From the NCBI GenBank assembly GCA_003427395.1, contig BFEA01000088.1, positions 2,747,023 through 2,811,022 on the forward strand: DNA of 64,000 nt. Direction: 5' to 3'. A program made the position numbers and the translations under genes. Positions 1 through 11,492 of the stretch are shown piece after piece (within the stretch, counting starts at the first letter, position 1; each line of letters starts with the position of its first letter). A model generated the notes under the pieces. It was not told the DNA's origin. It did not search any database and saw only the letters and a program-made list of their open reading frames with translations. The stretch is from Chara braunii. Lineage: Eukaryota; Streptophyta; Charophyceae; Charales; Characeae.

Positions 1-925
1 GGCTGGAAACGTTGTCGAGGCAGATACAGAAACCCTAACAAGGGTATCTGCCCGGTGTTTTTTAATGTCGGATGCTGTCCGACTTTCATAAATTTTCCGA
101 GTTCAATGACTTGATGAAAATTGGTGTATCTGTCGAAAGTTATTCGGACCAACCTATGACCAAGAGGCTAAACTTTCAAAGCTAAGTTCAGCCGCTTGTG
201 CCATCCAAAAAAATAAAAGAGGATGAGGGTGAGATCGGTTGTATTTCGTCCTTGACGAGGTCGCTAAAACACGGGGCTGTTGGAACACTAAATCTATACC
301 CTAGACTAGCTAAAACAATAACGCGCGGCTGCTAAGCTGCGTGATTCAGAGCCTAAATGGCAAAACAAGAGTAATCATGTCGGATATACAATCGCGGTCT
401 GAAAGGATTGGGTCACCTGGGTTAATTCCTAAGTAATGTTGTTGGTTGCTTGAGCAAAAGAGTTCGACCCTAATCCCATTGTTTGTTGCGGCCGAGAATA
501 AGTCAATGATAGTTTGGCTGGGGTTAGCACCCTGACCGTGGGGTTGGGTGCTTTGTCGATAAGGAAGGGGTTTGGCTGCCAGCAGACTCAAGTAGACTGA
601 GACTGTTGGCCATGAATTGAAGGGTTGTTGGGCTGCAACTCTTCTTATAGGAGAGTTGCTCCTCCTAATGTCGTAGTAAGAGTTAGCCCAATAGGTACCG
701 GTACTTCAATCTTACCCCCTTAATATGGGGATTGAATATGACCAGCCTCTGGGTTACTAGCTCCTTTTGGAGCAGCAGCCCATGGGCTGAGGCGATCCAG
801 CGACACCAACTTTTTGTCGCGCGATCGATGAGATTGCACGGCTGATATTCGTAGCGCGGATCTGCATAGCCCTGCGCCAGGATGACACTCAAAATTGAAA
901 AGAAAAAAAAGAAAAAAAGAGATAC
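1..925 (+). mobile_element. U6-tailed composite retroposon, copy 1 (5' end cut by window)
   Basis: One of three dispersed copies of a roughly 0.9 kb repeat (others near 27090 and 62975). Shared blocks appear in the same order: a CCC...GGGTAT hairpin near the 5' end, a block around 150-170 related to GACCAACCTATGACC, a block around 320-360 (GCGGCTGCTAAGC), a tRNA-like domain (about 679-764), a short stem-loop CTCCTTTTGGAG (761-772), and a 3' part like the 3' half of U6 snRNA (about 859-903, GCCCTGCGCCAGGATGACAC). An A-rich tail follows (about 896-925), which fits retroposition. The tRNA-like part of this copy is the most degraded of the three. There is no coding capacity. The copy may start before the window. 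Confidence 0.7.
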
Positions 926-1200
926 ATGTTTTTTTTTGTTTTTTTTTTTTGGAAGTTCGATTTCATTCAGAATAGAACTCATGTCTACTTTTTAGTAGGG
1001 CGTGGTCGTACCACGAGAGGCAAACAAGGCAGTCGTTGGCATAAATCAATGATTGAAATCAGAAAAGGAAAAAAAAAAAAAAAAAAAAAAAAACCTAAGA
1101 AAAAATGCGCCACATGGCGCGAGTTTGTGAGTTCGGAGCTTCAACTCCCAACAAACCCGACAAACGCTGTTTTTTTAATATTGGGGCTGTTTTTTAAGGG
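926..1200. other. Gene-free stretch with poly-A/T tracts
   Basis: No coding region is supported here; the ORF that can be read across it comes from homopolymers. It holds T-rich (929-951) and A-rich (1070-1092) tracts. After the second tract comes GCGCCACATGGCGC (about 1107-1120), which resembles the start of the tandem repeat units at 28030 and 28261, also preceded by A-rich sequence. Confidence 0.5.
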
Positions 1201-1495
1201 TTTTTTTTTTTTTTTTTTTTGGAGCAGCTGCCCTCGTGAAGGCACGAGAAGATGCATCTTCCCACGACCTAGCCGAGGATTTATTCTCATTTTGCACATT
1301 CAATTAGTTTTTTTTTTCTTCTTCTTCTTTATGGAGGCTCACGAGACTTCGTTGCGAACGAAAGGGGGGGGAGAAGATCTGATGGCATCTGGATTCGAAC
1401 TTGATCCTGTACTTCAGCAGTTTGGGGTTGCCCAACGGCACCACAAACAACCCTACCTCGTTGGCAGGGCTTGCAAGATAAGTATTCGTTTTTCC
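1201..1495 (-). mobile_element. tRNA-derived SINE-like element (minus strand)
   Basis: Read on the minus strand, TGGTGCCGTTGG (plus positions about 1432-1443) fits a tRNA A box and AGTTCGAATCC (about 1391-1401) fits a B box. They are about 40 nt apart, the spacing of an internal pol III promoter. A body of about 170 bp follows, ending in a poly-A tract that appears as the T-run at 1201-1222 on the plus strand. This is the layout of a tRNA-derived SINE. The exact 5' end is uncertain. Confidence 0.6.
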
Positions 1496-1681
1496 TTTTT
1501 TTTTCCCCCCCTTTTCTCTCCCGTTTTTTAAGCCACGGGGTAGCGTGGCTCGGCAAAGCAGGGAAAGGCTCCTGCCTTCATTGGGAATTGATTTTGGGTT
1601 TGCATTCTAACTAGTTGTGGTGCTTTGCAACACCACGGATATGCCCTGCCTCGTTGGTAGGGCCACTGCAACGAGAGGAAG

Positions 1682-1900
1682 GTAAGTTTTTTCTTTTTTA
1701 TTTTTTCTTTATTACTTTTTCTTTATTACTTTTTCTTTTCTTTTTTTTTTTTTCTTTTTTTTTCCCTTCGTTTTCCCTCAGTTTGAGGAAAATAAGGCTG
1801 CTTATGAGCAGCAAGTAGGGAGAAGTCATCATAGGCCTTGGGATTTGAATCCAAGGTTCGTGACTTGAAGGCCACGAGTTGCCCTGCCTCAGGCAGGGCC
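1682..1900 (-). mobile_element. Second tRNA-derived SINE-like element (minus strand)
   Basis: On the minus strand a B-box-like GGATTCAAATCCC (plus about 1840-1852) follows a G/C-rich D-arm-like stretch. After it come about 80 bp of body and a long A-rich tail (T-rich 1687-1765 on the plus strand). The GCCCTGCC...GGCAGGGC palindrome at its head (about 1881-1902) is echoed near 1462 and 1640, so related copies are probably nested or adjacent. The A box is poor, so this is less certain than the neighbouring copy. Confidence 0.45.
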
Positions 1901-1915
1901 TAGAAAATAAATAAA

Positions 1916-2189
1916 AGAATATTTTTTTTTATGTTTTTTGTGTATGTGTGTGTACCTGACCACTGTTGGGGCCAGGTTCTCAGGTGGTTTGCTGCAGACC
2001 AGTTAGGGAGTTGACTCTGAATGTGGCCAGGTTTAGGTGAAAGTGCATTGTTGAGGTTGGGCCTCAGCAAATAGCAGAATAACAAGAGAAGGGTTGAGTG
2101 CAGCCGCCCCTCGGTGCACTTGCATCAGAAAAGGAGCCGAGTCCTTTTCCTAATGAATGGATCTGGCGTTTTTTACTGTGTAGGGCTGG
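1916..2189. other. Gene-free stretch
   Basis: I see no gene, RNA or clear repeat here, apart from a T-rich run near 1920 and a short GT-rich stretch near 1943. Confidence 0.4.
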
Positions 2190-2540
2190 TAGGCGCCCTT
2201 GATCTCACTTGGAGATTAAGGGCTCCGCCTGAGTCCGAATTTTTGGCTGACGATTCAGGCTGCTACCACCACCTCTCACAACTATAAAAGCAGTCATTGC
2301 CCTCAACTGCCTAAAAGTTGTGAGGCAATGATGCTGCTCATTTGCTATGAGGCAAATGTTGCATCTGCTGAGGGGAAAGGCTGCTGGAGAGTGAGGGGGG
2401 AAAACAGCTAGAGAGTGAGTAGAAGGTGGTGGTCTGCAAATGGAGTGAAGAGGGGAGATGTTGCCTAACTCCATGGTGGGTTGCATGTTGGACTGAAGAG
2501 GGGAGATGCTGCCCAACTCCATGGTGGCCTGCATTTTGGA
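2190..2540 (+). promoter_or_regulatory. TATA-bearing repeat module, copy 1
   Basis: TATAAAAG at 2283-2290 lies about 80 bp downstream of a short inverted repeat (GATCTCACTTGGAGATTAAG, 2201-2220). The same order of elements (GATCTC inverted repeat, TTTTGGCTGA, CTGC..CC, TATAAAAG) recurs at 29078-29165. Two colinear copies suggest a repeat carrying a pol II promoter, perhaps part of an LTR. Within the module, two copies of a roughly 50-bp segment (GGAGTGAAGAGGGGAGATG, from about 2441, and ACTGAAGAGGGGAGATGCTG, from about 2493) form a short tandem duplication. Transcription from it is only inferred. Confidence 0.45.
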
Positions 2541-3537
2541 GTGAAGAGCGAAGGTGAGCTATAATTTTGAATGATTGACAACTTGAAGGTCTGTGGAGGA
2601 GGTGAAAAAGGTAGTTATGGCTGATGTGTAAGTGATCAACAACCAAGTGGGAGAGAGTGAGGGAAAGGGAGGAGTACACAAGTGAGTACTATTTGAAAAA
2701 AAAAAAACACAAGTGTGTTGTATTTGAGAGAAGAGGGAAAAAGGGGAGTTGTTGGTCAACCATCGGTGACCAAACTGAAGTATGGCAAGGGGTGGTAACA
2801 CGAAGGTTGGCGAAGACGTCGGCAACCATAGCCATAAACTTGGTGGTTGGGTACTTGCGGCATCGTTAGCCATAGACGTAAGGAGGTGTGGTTTGCCGTG
2901 CGGCTTGGTGATGACAACTTGCTGTTGCAATAAAGTTGGTGGTGGCCGGTGGCTGTTGGTCTGTTGGTGGACTCGGCGGCCATAGCCGATGAGCTTAATG
3001 ACCATACTCGGAGGAAAAAGGCGATATTTTTGAGGGGGGATCACAGCCAGGGGGGTTGTTGAAATTGTCATTGAATCTCACTTATTCAAGATCAGTGGAG
3101 GACTCGGGTCCATTCTTTTTCATCACCCCATTTCTTCCCACACTTTGTATGACCCTTCATTTTTGTCTGGCCGTCTGAAAAGAAAAACTTGAAGGGAGGG
3201 GATAACCATGGTGTATAGGTAACCGTGGTACTGGGAGCAATGTGAAACCCTAAATGTGTCAGGGGAATTGTTTCTTTTCCTTTTTTTCCGTTAGACTTGT
3301 GATGATTATGGTGTGCACAGGTAGGTGGAGAAAGAAATACATGCTTGGAGGGAAAAAAAAGACAGTCATTGACAATGGTTTGGATAAATTTCCCCCTTCT
3401 AGTCCTGAACTTCATCCGAGTCCAATGTATCGCGTTTTGAATAAAATGAGGTAAAGGGGATGAGGAAAAAAAAGTAAAAAAAAAAAAAAAAAAACAATAA
3501 AAGAAAATGGTGAACGGCAAATTGAACATATCCCTTT
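2541..3537. other. Gene-free stretch
   Basis: The overlapping ORFs readable on both strands have no recognisable motif and look accidental. A-rich runs occur at 2695-2709 and 3465-3494. I see no RNA gene. Confidence 0.4.
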
Positions 3538-4930
3538 TCACAGGGCAACCCTTTGGTAGAGTGGCAGTGATTTTAGTCTAAACCGCTTCGTGAGGGTCTG
3601 CTCTATTCCTTCCGGCGTCCAAAACCATTCTTCTGTGAGGAGGCTTGAGTAGTATTTCTCCACATAGCTGAGCAACTCATGCGTGGTTTCCGCCATTGGC
3701 TTGTCGTGCTGAAACGACGGCTCCAAGGTCAGGATGACCGAGGCATATCATTGCGTGTGCAGGCGCCGGAAGAAGACCTTTGTCATGCATTCTGCTGCGA
3801 TCATCTAGTCCACTTTGTTGCGCAGTCATCATGTCTCCGCATCATAAATTTGCCACTTATCCCACTCCGCTTCAGATCAGCCCATTGCATCCACCTTTTC
3901 TCCTCATCTTCTTCTGTAGCAGGTCCGTCTCCTAGGTCCAAGGCACAGCTGATGAATGCCTCTGCGGTGAGTCTTCGTGCCCGTTTGGAGGATGAGGCAA
4001 CACGCGTAAGCAATCTTGCGAGCGTTGTTGTACCCGAGGCCAGCTATTGCAAGGCCAACTGGTCTGGATGCCTAAGAGTGGACAAGTACTGCCAGTGTTG
4101 CGCTGTGATATCTCGGTCCCGTTTATCCGCAAACATCCATCCAGGCACTGTAGTAGGCGGGGGTCTTGTCTCCAGTTTGGCAGGGATTGCCAATGCAACA
4201 CTAATGATCTTGTGATCCGATCGCGCCACCGGAGTGATATTGAAATTCGTCAGGCACTGTAGCGCCGAGTGTGTAGCCAAGCCATATCTATTCTGCTCCA
4301 CCGCTTCAACCCATGTGATCCCCTTCTCATTTGGCCATAGTATTCTAAAGGCGTCCTCCAAGCCAATGTCTGCCAAGGTGGTGAGCATCGCTGGACGTCA
4401 AGGTGGTAGGGTTGTCTGTCGTGTGACCGGGGGAGGGAGTCTGACGCTGTGTTATAATGATCGCCAATGAGGATTAGTCTCTCAGCATCCGGAATGTTAC
4501 CCGACAGCGCATTCAAGAAGTGGCATTTATCGCTTAACTGCGAGGGGGCATATACTATAGCCACCAACATTCGCTCACCAGCCATTTCCACATACACCCA
4601 CACCCAGCGACCCATTGTCACAGTGTCAGAGAAGAAGTCCTGGACTTCCCCCTTGAAGTGTTTTGTTCAGAGGATAGCTACCCCACCGGCAGTGCCCACT
4701 GCAGGCGCCCATACCTGGAGGTTTGACTAGAGCAGAGGGAACTGCCCTTCCATTAGTCTATTTCCGGCCAACTTTGTTTCTTGGAGACAGAGAATATAGA
4801 TATGCTCTCTGTCAATGAGCCACTTGATCTCCCGCCATTTGGCTCTGAAGGACGTTGGCCCGAGTCCCCTAACATTCAGTGACGCCACCCTGATCTTTTG
4901 GGGGGGGGGGGGCATAGTGAGCAGTTCCAA
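3538..4930 (-). pseudogene. Decayed LINE: apurinic-type endonuclease domain of a non-LTR retrotransposon
   Basis: Reading down the minus strand from about 4900, the conceptual protein has the order of an exonuclease-endonuclease-phosphatase domain: an N-terminal IRVASLNVRGLG, then LCLQETKL with the metal-binding E, then VAIVYAPSQ, then LILIGDHYN where the family usually has GDFN, and finally SDHKIISVAL carrying the usual C-terminal SDH. In-frame stops occur near 4728 and 4668, a frame change near 4385, and further stops follow, so it is a pseudogene. Sequence after the endonuclease runs to about 3540 with no reverse transcriptase, so the 3' part is missing. Element 1 inserted just upstream of its start (5090). 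Confidence 0.75.
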
Positions 4931-5085
4931 ACTCAGTTTCTCTTGCTTAACGTATTATGTACACAATCTAAACAAACTTACAGCCTAGGAGAAGGTCTTT
5001 GTATACACATGGCTATCGCACTCGTTCTTCCTATGTTCCTTCTGTCTATATACACAGGCTGCTGGAATCAATATTTTGACTCATA
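4931..5085. other. Flank between LINE remnant and element 1
   Basis: Short AT-rich sequence that lies 5' of the LINE endonuclease on the minus strand and is interrupted by the element 1 insertion. Its pre-insertion continuation is 26696 onward. Confidence 0.4.
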
Positions 5086-5089
5086 CCGT
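5086..5089. repeat. Target-site duplication CCGT, left side of element 1
   Basis: CCGT lies directly before the TGTCGGGCG start of the 5' LTR. The same CCGT follows the GGACA end of the 3' LTR at 26692-26695. The base before it is A, as is the last LTR base, so a 5-bp duplication ACCGT with an LTR ending in C is equally compatible. Confidence 0.8.
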
Positions 5090-8000
5090 TGTCGGGCGGC
5101 TGTCTACCAGCCGAGGGGTTTCTTTCTTTGAAATAAATACTTTTTTCCTTTTTTTTTTGCTGTTTTGTTTGGGTTTTTGACGAATGCGTGCGTGTGGACA
5201 TGCTGTTTAAGGGTGATCTCGCCCGGGTCATCATGCTAACCCCTCTGTTGACTGAAGTGACGGAGGCAACCTTGGTCGCAAGCGGGCTCGGTCGGATCAC
5301 AAAGGATTGGAGTTTTCGGAGTCAAATCCGGAAATGCGGGGCGGGCGATATGCATCAGGAAGGTCCTTGAACAGATCGGAAACGGGGAGCCAGTGAAGGA
5401 CCGGGATCTCGGTTGCGAGAGACCGCCGGAGTGTGACGGATGTACATGATGGGGCCCGCTCATGCCCTGCATAGTCGGCAGTACCGCAGGGGGAGACGCT
5501 ACGACGACCGACACGATTCTGATACAGCGACCAGACCAGAAGGCACCTGCGTTTGGGGAGGAGCTGGAGCTAGCACAGAGGAAAAATGGGCCCGCGCGGG
5601 TCCCAAAGATTTGGATGCCGAATCAAAGCGAAACGGGACAAGGTGGAGGACTTAGGGTGGCCCCCGGAAAATTTCGGGAGTGCGAAACCTGTGTAGACCC
5701 AGACTTGACTGCGAAGAGAGGCCGGATTACGGCACTGCGGTCGATGCCAGGGGCAGGCCACGAATTCGGGATTTTCCTCGCAATGTATCAAGAAGGAGGC
5801 CGCCACGCAAGGGTGGGGGCGAACCGCCGGCCAAGGAAGAATGCAGGGCCCTGCCAGGTATGCTCGACAAAGGAAGGGATGAATTCGGTTTCTCGGGTTG
5901 GTCTGGGGCCCACGGTACCGGGGAGTTGAGATAATAAACGAAGAAATCGAGTCAGATGAGAAGAGGAAGCTGAAACGTTGGGCCACATCGCAGGGAACCA
6001 CCCCGGTGACGATCAGGAAAAGGCCTGGCCGCATCTGGTCAACCCGAATAGAAGACGGGGACCCGAGGAGGAGGGAAGGCCAAGCAAAGCCTCTGCAGCA
6101 GCCGAAGGAGGGGAGGTCCGAAAGGGAGGTGGAAAGATCGGTTTTGGTTGTCCGTAGAAGGGAGCGCGCGCCCTGTTTCAGGATCCAAATCCGCGGTCGG
6201 ACGAAAGATGCACCAGGGCCGAAGGCGAATCCGGGTTCTGAAACCTCTGTTTGGTGAAGATACAGCCGGGTCATGGAGGGTGGGTGACGTAGGAGCCAGC
6301 TCGCGAAGCGAGGGGAGGCGGATCACAGTTGAGAAGCGTGGAGCGTGCACCGAACCAAGCGGAAGTCGGAAGGTCTGGATGCGAATTCGACTCGACTGCG
6401 ATCCGGGGAGCAGTGGAAGGAGGAAGTGCCATTGGAGGAGAAGAGACCGCGGTGGATGGGAGAGAGGTAAGCAGGGGCAGACAATAATGGAGAGTGCGGA
6501 AAATTTCGATACGAAAATTTTGACATTTGGCTCGGCTACGAGGATAGGAAGGGGGAAGGAAGGGCGCGTTTAAACCAGGAGGTGGGATCGAGCAATAGAG
6601 CTGCGGGGGAAGCCGTCCCCTGAGACTACGAGAAGCAAGAAGGAACGATCTTGGAGGGCGCGATCACCTCTGACAGCCTGACGGGAACTCAAGGGGGGGG
6701 TCAGGGTCGGTCAATGGAGGGTGGCAGAGGATTAAGAAGGGAGGGAAGCAGGTAAGAAGCCAGTAAAGGCTTGAGGAAGGAAACGAGAGCGGGGCCGGGT
6801 TGCCGGTAATCAAGGCGGCAGGGTACTTGGCCGGGAAGCTGGCTAGGTACAGGAGTCGGGGCTGACCGGGGATAGGGAACGACGGGGATCGGCGCTGGCC
6901 GAAACAGTTGTAAGAGGAGGCTGCCCACTCACTGCATTCTTGATAACCGTTTCAATGAACGGAAAAAAGACAGCACGCACTTGAGTGAGGATGTTGGTCG
7001 CTACCTCGCTCCCGGCGGAGGGTGTGTCATCGACTCATATCCGTGGAACAAACTCGGGAGCGTCCTATTGGAGGAAGGAAGAGGGGGAGAGGATCGAAGG
7101 AAAGAAAAGAGGGGCGTGAGAGGCGGGAGAAGAAAAAAAGAAAGAATTTTTGAAAACATTTCGGAGCTTGGCGCCCACGCGGAGCGATCCTGGGAAGCCA
7201 TGGCGGGTGTACGAGAGAAAAATCAGGTATAAAAGGGAGAAGGGAGAGAGAGACGTTTTTTTTTTTCCGGACAGCGCGCAGGTGTGCTGAGCGTACGTAG
7301 GCGCGCGAGTTGGAGGATTCATACCGAGAGAGGATACCGCGTTCGGGGGAGAGCTCGAGCGAGTGGGAGCACGAGAGCGCTCCACAACGCACCTAAGTCC
7401 GGAGAGAGGGTAGAAAGAGAGGGGAAAGTGAACGAAGGGAGGAGGCGCACGAGGGCGTTTGATAGGGAGGAGGTAGCTACTTTCATTGCGGGCACATCGG
7501 ATGGGGGAGGTCGCGTCAAAGATGCTCGCGAGAGGCTGCGTGTTAGAAGAGGGAGAGCAAGACGGGGAGAGGGAGAGAGGTGGAGAGAGGGAGAGAGAGA
7601 GAAAGGGAAGGGGAATCGAGAGAAGTCGTGCGCTCGAACCTCGTGAGGAGCGGGGACACTGTTTTCTCGCCCACAGAGGGAGAGCTGGAAACGCACGAAT
7701 ATGGGCCGGTGCCGGAGATAGAGGGATCTCGCTAGGAGCGGCGTCGGAGGAACTCTTGCCGCTCGAAGAGGGAGCGCGAGTAGGCGCCTGGAACACGGAT
7801 CGATTGAGAGCCACGTTCGGAAGAGGAAGTAGCTGAGTAAAAGCCGGGTCGAAGGAAGAAGGAGAGTGATAAGGAGAATGGGAGAGGGAAAGAGTGAAAG
7901 AGAGCGGCCCCGAGAAGAAGACATGCGATCAGCGATTTAAGGGAGGACGAAGAAGACGGGGGTTTGCGCGCCTAGGTGCGGACCATCGGCTTAGCGCTAG

Positions 8001-9947
8001 GAAGCAACGGTCACCCGCGGGTGAGGCGATCTGGAGTGACCGAGCAGGGAGGGCGCCTGGGGCCAGCGTACGGCCGCCAAACCGCCTATCTCCCTCGGGG
8101 GAAGACCAGGGCTTGTAACCATTGGAGTAAGCTCGAGTAACCGAGCTAACCCACTCGCGCTTTCGAGAGGAAAGAGTGGGTCCTCGTCCGAGAAGTTGGC
8201 CTGAAGGTTGCACGGAATGACGGCTTCGGAGACAACTCTGCGTGCAATGATGACAACCGCTATCGCAGCACTGGATCAAGCTAGCCAAGGGACGTGGGCG
8301 GACCTACATTCGAGGTAGGCGCTCTCGGGCACGGAAAAAAAAAAAAAAAAAAAGAGAGGGGGGAAGGGGTGACGAAGCCGGGGCGGAGAGGGGACAACAA
8401 AGAAGAGGGAGAAGGAGCATACCAGTCGACGTTTCCGAGGCGCCTCTCGGTCCGACGATGCGAGGAGCGAGAAAACACACTCAGGGGGCTCTCGGGGTAA
8501 ACATCTCGAGTTTCGTATTGCCGGCCCGCTCTCGATAAGAGAAGGGAAAGCTGGATCTCTGGAGAATGTGTCTGCTGGTCATCTATCTCTTACAAGCAGC
8601 CCTTTGCACAAAAAAGCAAGTCTGCCTCCGGACGTTCTTGCACAAACAACGGGTTACTTATGGAATGTGAGTCCGTGGGTCTGGCAGTGGGTTATCCGGG
8701 AGCTTGTTCGTCGACTAGCTGAGTAGAACAGTGTTGCGTACAATCGCTCTCAGTGAGTGGCGGGCTTCGGAAGTGTGATTGTGCAGTCTGTCCTCCGTCT
8801 CATTCTTTCGTATGAGCGACGAGGTCCTTTCGTGACAGAGAGCTCGTAATTCGAGCAGTTTTCCGCTCTTCAATTCTCTTGACCGTACAGTGTAATGTTC
8901 AATCATTCTCAGTGAGCTCTGGTCTTCGATAATGGGAGTGTGTTGTCCAACCTTCTGTTTGAAAAAGGTCTTGTGAGTTTGGATTTCTTGCAAAACCGGT
9001 GCGTATTTTAGAGAGTGCGAGTCTGTTTAACCTGCTTTCTTCCCGGTAAGATCTGGGCTTCTAGGGGAAGGGCTTGCTTTATCCCCGAGCACGAGTCTGC
9101 CAGTCGACTCTCCTACCTGAACAAGTGTCACATTTCTGTGTTTCCTGAGTGCTAGCCCACCTTTTTTCTTCCCTAAGTCTTGCTTGGTGCCGGGACAGGG
9201 GAAAAGGGAGGAGAGACAAGTCACAGTCTACGAAAGAGTGAGTCGCTGTCTACTAAAGAGTGAGTCGGGCCCTCGACACCCCCGTCCGTGCATAGCTGGT
9301 CCTCCTCGCTCTCAACGGGCGAGCGGGGACAAGAATTAGGAACCGCCCTTCCAAGGTGGAGGGTCGTACTCCGCGCCGACTCGATTCGGCCCGGACCACG
9401 AGACCACCTTTCGGGGCAGCCTAGCCCGAATTCCTGAGTGTGTTCCAGCTTGTTTCGGAAACGGTAACTACGAGATTGTCTTTCGCTTTTTTTTTCTCTT
9501 TCTTTTCCGCGCGGCGCATCTGAGTGGTGCTTCATTCTTCTGGTTCATTTCTTTCGGCTCTGCGTGTATGGCACCTGCCGATTAAATCCGGCTCTGAGAG
9601 AGAAGTCGTTAATGAAGCTCCCCCCCCTGTGCTCCAAAAAGAGCAGGTCCGACCCACATTTCAGGGGCTCGGGTAACACCGCCCGACTTCCGTCCCTGTT
9701 TAAGTAAGGGCGGCCGTGCCACGCTCTTTTTTTTTCTTTTTTTTTCGTGCCCTACAGCGGGCTCGGCTCCCTTCGAATTCAGGGCCAGGCCAGTGAGCTG
9801 TTTGCCAGCTTATGCCGCAGCCCATTGCAAGGCCGAGGGTTCGAAAGAAAACAAAAGGGGGGGGAAGGTTGCGAGTGGGGATTGCGAGAATGTGGGGGAA
9901 GAGGCCGCTAAGGACGAGGTTCAGATAGAAGGGAGTTTTCCCGGACA
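5090..9947 (+). repeat. 5' LTR of element 1 (4858 bp)
   Basis: Starts TGTCGGGCGGC and ends CCCGGACA, three bases before the primer site. It matches 22546-26691 almost throughout, apart from a segment (about 7713-9470) that is in opposite orientation in the other LTR and from about 0.7 kb (about 8390-9085) absent there. A TATA box at 7228 marks the likely U3/R boundary. Much of 6000-7900 is GA-rich on this strand, so long stop-free frames appear on both strands. I do not treat these as genes. Confidence 0.9.
7228..7236 (+). promoter_or_regulatory. TATA box of element 1 5' LTR
   Basis: TATAAAAGG within the LTR, matched by the same sequence in the 3' LTR at 24684. It is the best core pol II promoter candidate in the LTR. 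Transcription would then start around 7260. Confidence 0.6.
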
Positions 9948-9950
9948 AAG

Positions 9951-9969
9951 TGGCGCCGTTGCCGGGGAT
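9951..9969 (+). other. Primer binding site, tRNA-Asp type
   Basis: TGGCGCCGTTGCCGGGGAT starts 3 nt after the LTR end. It is complementary to the 3' end of tRNA-Asp (…CCCCGGCAACGGCGCCA). The same site is used by element 2 (38990). Confidence 0.9.
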
Positions 9970-11492
9970 GAGCATTCTCCTGCGGCCGTGACCGGCTCAG
10001 CAACTCCGAGGTAAGGGAGGACCAGCGTGAGAGGCAGCAATGAAGGGAGTTTTCGGCATTTCGACGTCAAAATTTTTCGGCACGTGTCTTCAAGATAGTG
10101 TTCAACGGTTTCTTCACGGTAATAGAGTTTCTTCTCAGTCAACGTCAGCAAGGGGTTTGCTGGGGAGGGGCTTGTTGTTGGGTTTTGTCAGGGGCAAGGG
10201 TTTTTTTTTGGGTGTCGGGGCTGGTCTCCTTGGTTCTTTTTGCAGGTCCGCTGCGGCCCGCTTGCGATCTCGGCTCCCACTTCCGGCCTTCGAAGGGTAT
10301 AAACAGGTCAATTCCTTTTCGTGTGCTTGTTTTTTTGCGCTTGTTTATTTCTAAAAATTCAAGAGAAATAAGGGGGTGCACAGTCCGGGGAAATAGTATA
10401 AGGGGGTCTGCACAAGGGGGAGAGAGGGAGAGAGAAAGAGGGGGAGTGGGGAGAGGGATCCGAGAGAGGCCGGTAGGGCTGTCTATTTGGGATCCAAGGG
10501 GTTCACCCAGTGTTCTTGATCCGCACGGGTTGTGGAGGGAACCTACCCGGGGGCAAAGTCCCACGAGGGAAAGTGTGTCTAGAGAAGGGTTGGGGGCTTC
10601 GATTCTCGATCCACGGGGGCTGACGACGGTTGCAACTCCCACGAGGGAGCGGGACTCTCAATCGGGACCGGTTCGGGGCTTGGGGGAAAGGAGAGTGGTG
10701 CTACGGGTACCGGAGCGAGGGGGAGAAAGAGAGACACCTAGCCGTTATAGCGAGGGCATTCGAGAAGAGGAGGATACTTGGGGGACCTTGGACGAGGGAT
10801 CGGAGGCCGATTCCTGGGTGGACCGGTGTCTAGCCGATTTCTCGGACTCGGAACTGGGGGACTATTGGGACTACGATAACGAGTATTGAAGACCCAAGGT
10901 ACGTATACTTATCAACCTCACCTGAGAGCTTCTTCCTAAAGCTCCGCTTTTCCCACCCTTTTTTTTCCAAATTTCTCCATTTTTCCAGTGATTCCAAGAG
11001 AGAAAAGAGACAGCAGGAGAAGTAAAAGGAAGAAGAGAACGAAGTGCGAAGAGTTCACGATGCGGAGAATGGGGAGGGAGTAGATAGGCTAGCGATTCAC
11101 GATGCATAGGTGGATCTTGTCCTGGGACCCGGGTAATTCCACGCCTGAGGTGGGCCGAGTAGAGGCGTGGTACCGGATAGGCTAATTAGGACTAGAGGCC
11201 AGTTAAGTGGGGGACATAGGGCGCGGGTGTGTGACTTCGGTCCGACTCCGGGGAGGGGGTTGCCACCCTTCCTCGGGGATAACCTGTGTCCGCGGCTAGT
11301 CTCTAGGCCGGGAGTGGGGAGGAGTCTCTCAGCGGGGGAGGACAGGAATGTAGCCGAGTGAGACGGCGCTCCTTCTCTGGTCCATTTAATCCTTCTGAGC
11401 TCAAAGGCTTCTCTTCCTCGCAGGATAGAGGTGGTCTCTCGAGTGGCCAAGAGGAAGTGAGAATTTAGGGAAGTTTCCTTTGATTATACTGT
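9970..11492 (+). other. Leader of element 1 with splice-site candidates
   Basis: A 1.5 kb region between the primer site and the first small ORF. Good donor-like sequences are GAG|GTAAGG at 10011 and AAG|GTACGT at 10899. A pyrimidine-rich acceptor ending CAG lies at 11421-11423. Removing 10899-11423 (525 nt) would place the small-ORF chain 70 nt into the next exon. Splicing is inferred from these signals only. Confidence 0.45.
10098..10889 (+). CDS. Possible leader ORF with acidic C-terminus
   Basis: An open frame of 263 codons with no ATG at its listed start (GTG). The first part holds a hydrophobic, Cys/Trp-rich stretch. The middle is Arg/Gly-rich and reflects GA-rich DNA. The last 45 or so residues are strongly acidic, with Trp and Tyr (a run rich in E, D, W and S, ending in DNEY). 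The stop is only about 10 nt before the donor-like GTACGT at 10899. I do not recognise a family. Only the C-terminal third looks like real coding sequence. Confidence 0.3.
   Translation: MFNGFFTVIEFLLSQRQQGVCWGGACCWVLSGARVFFWVSGLVSLVLFAGPLRPACDLGSHFRPSKGINRSIPFRVLVFLRLFISKNSREIRGCTVRGNSIRGSAQGGERERERGGVGRGIRERPVGLSIWDPRGSPSVLDPHGLWREPTRGQSPTRESVSREGLGASILDPRGLTTVATPTRERDSQSGPVRGLGERRVVLRVPERGGERETPSRYSEGIREEEDTWGTLDEGSEADSWVDRCLADFSDSELGDYWDYDNEY

Noticed and set aside
5570-6274. Long antisense ORF in element 1 LTR, also open at 22906-23733
   Set aside because: It is open in both LTRs only because they are near-identical, and the region is GC/GA-rich with few stops on either strand. It has no motif.
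7065-7924. Ser/Leu/Pro-rich minus-strand ORFs
   Set aside because: They are readings of a GA-rich tract in the LTR, with low-complexity composition and several overlapping frames.
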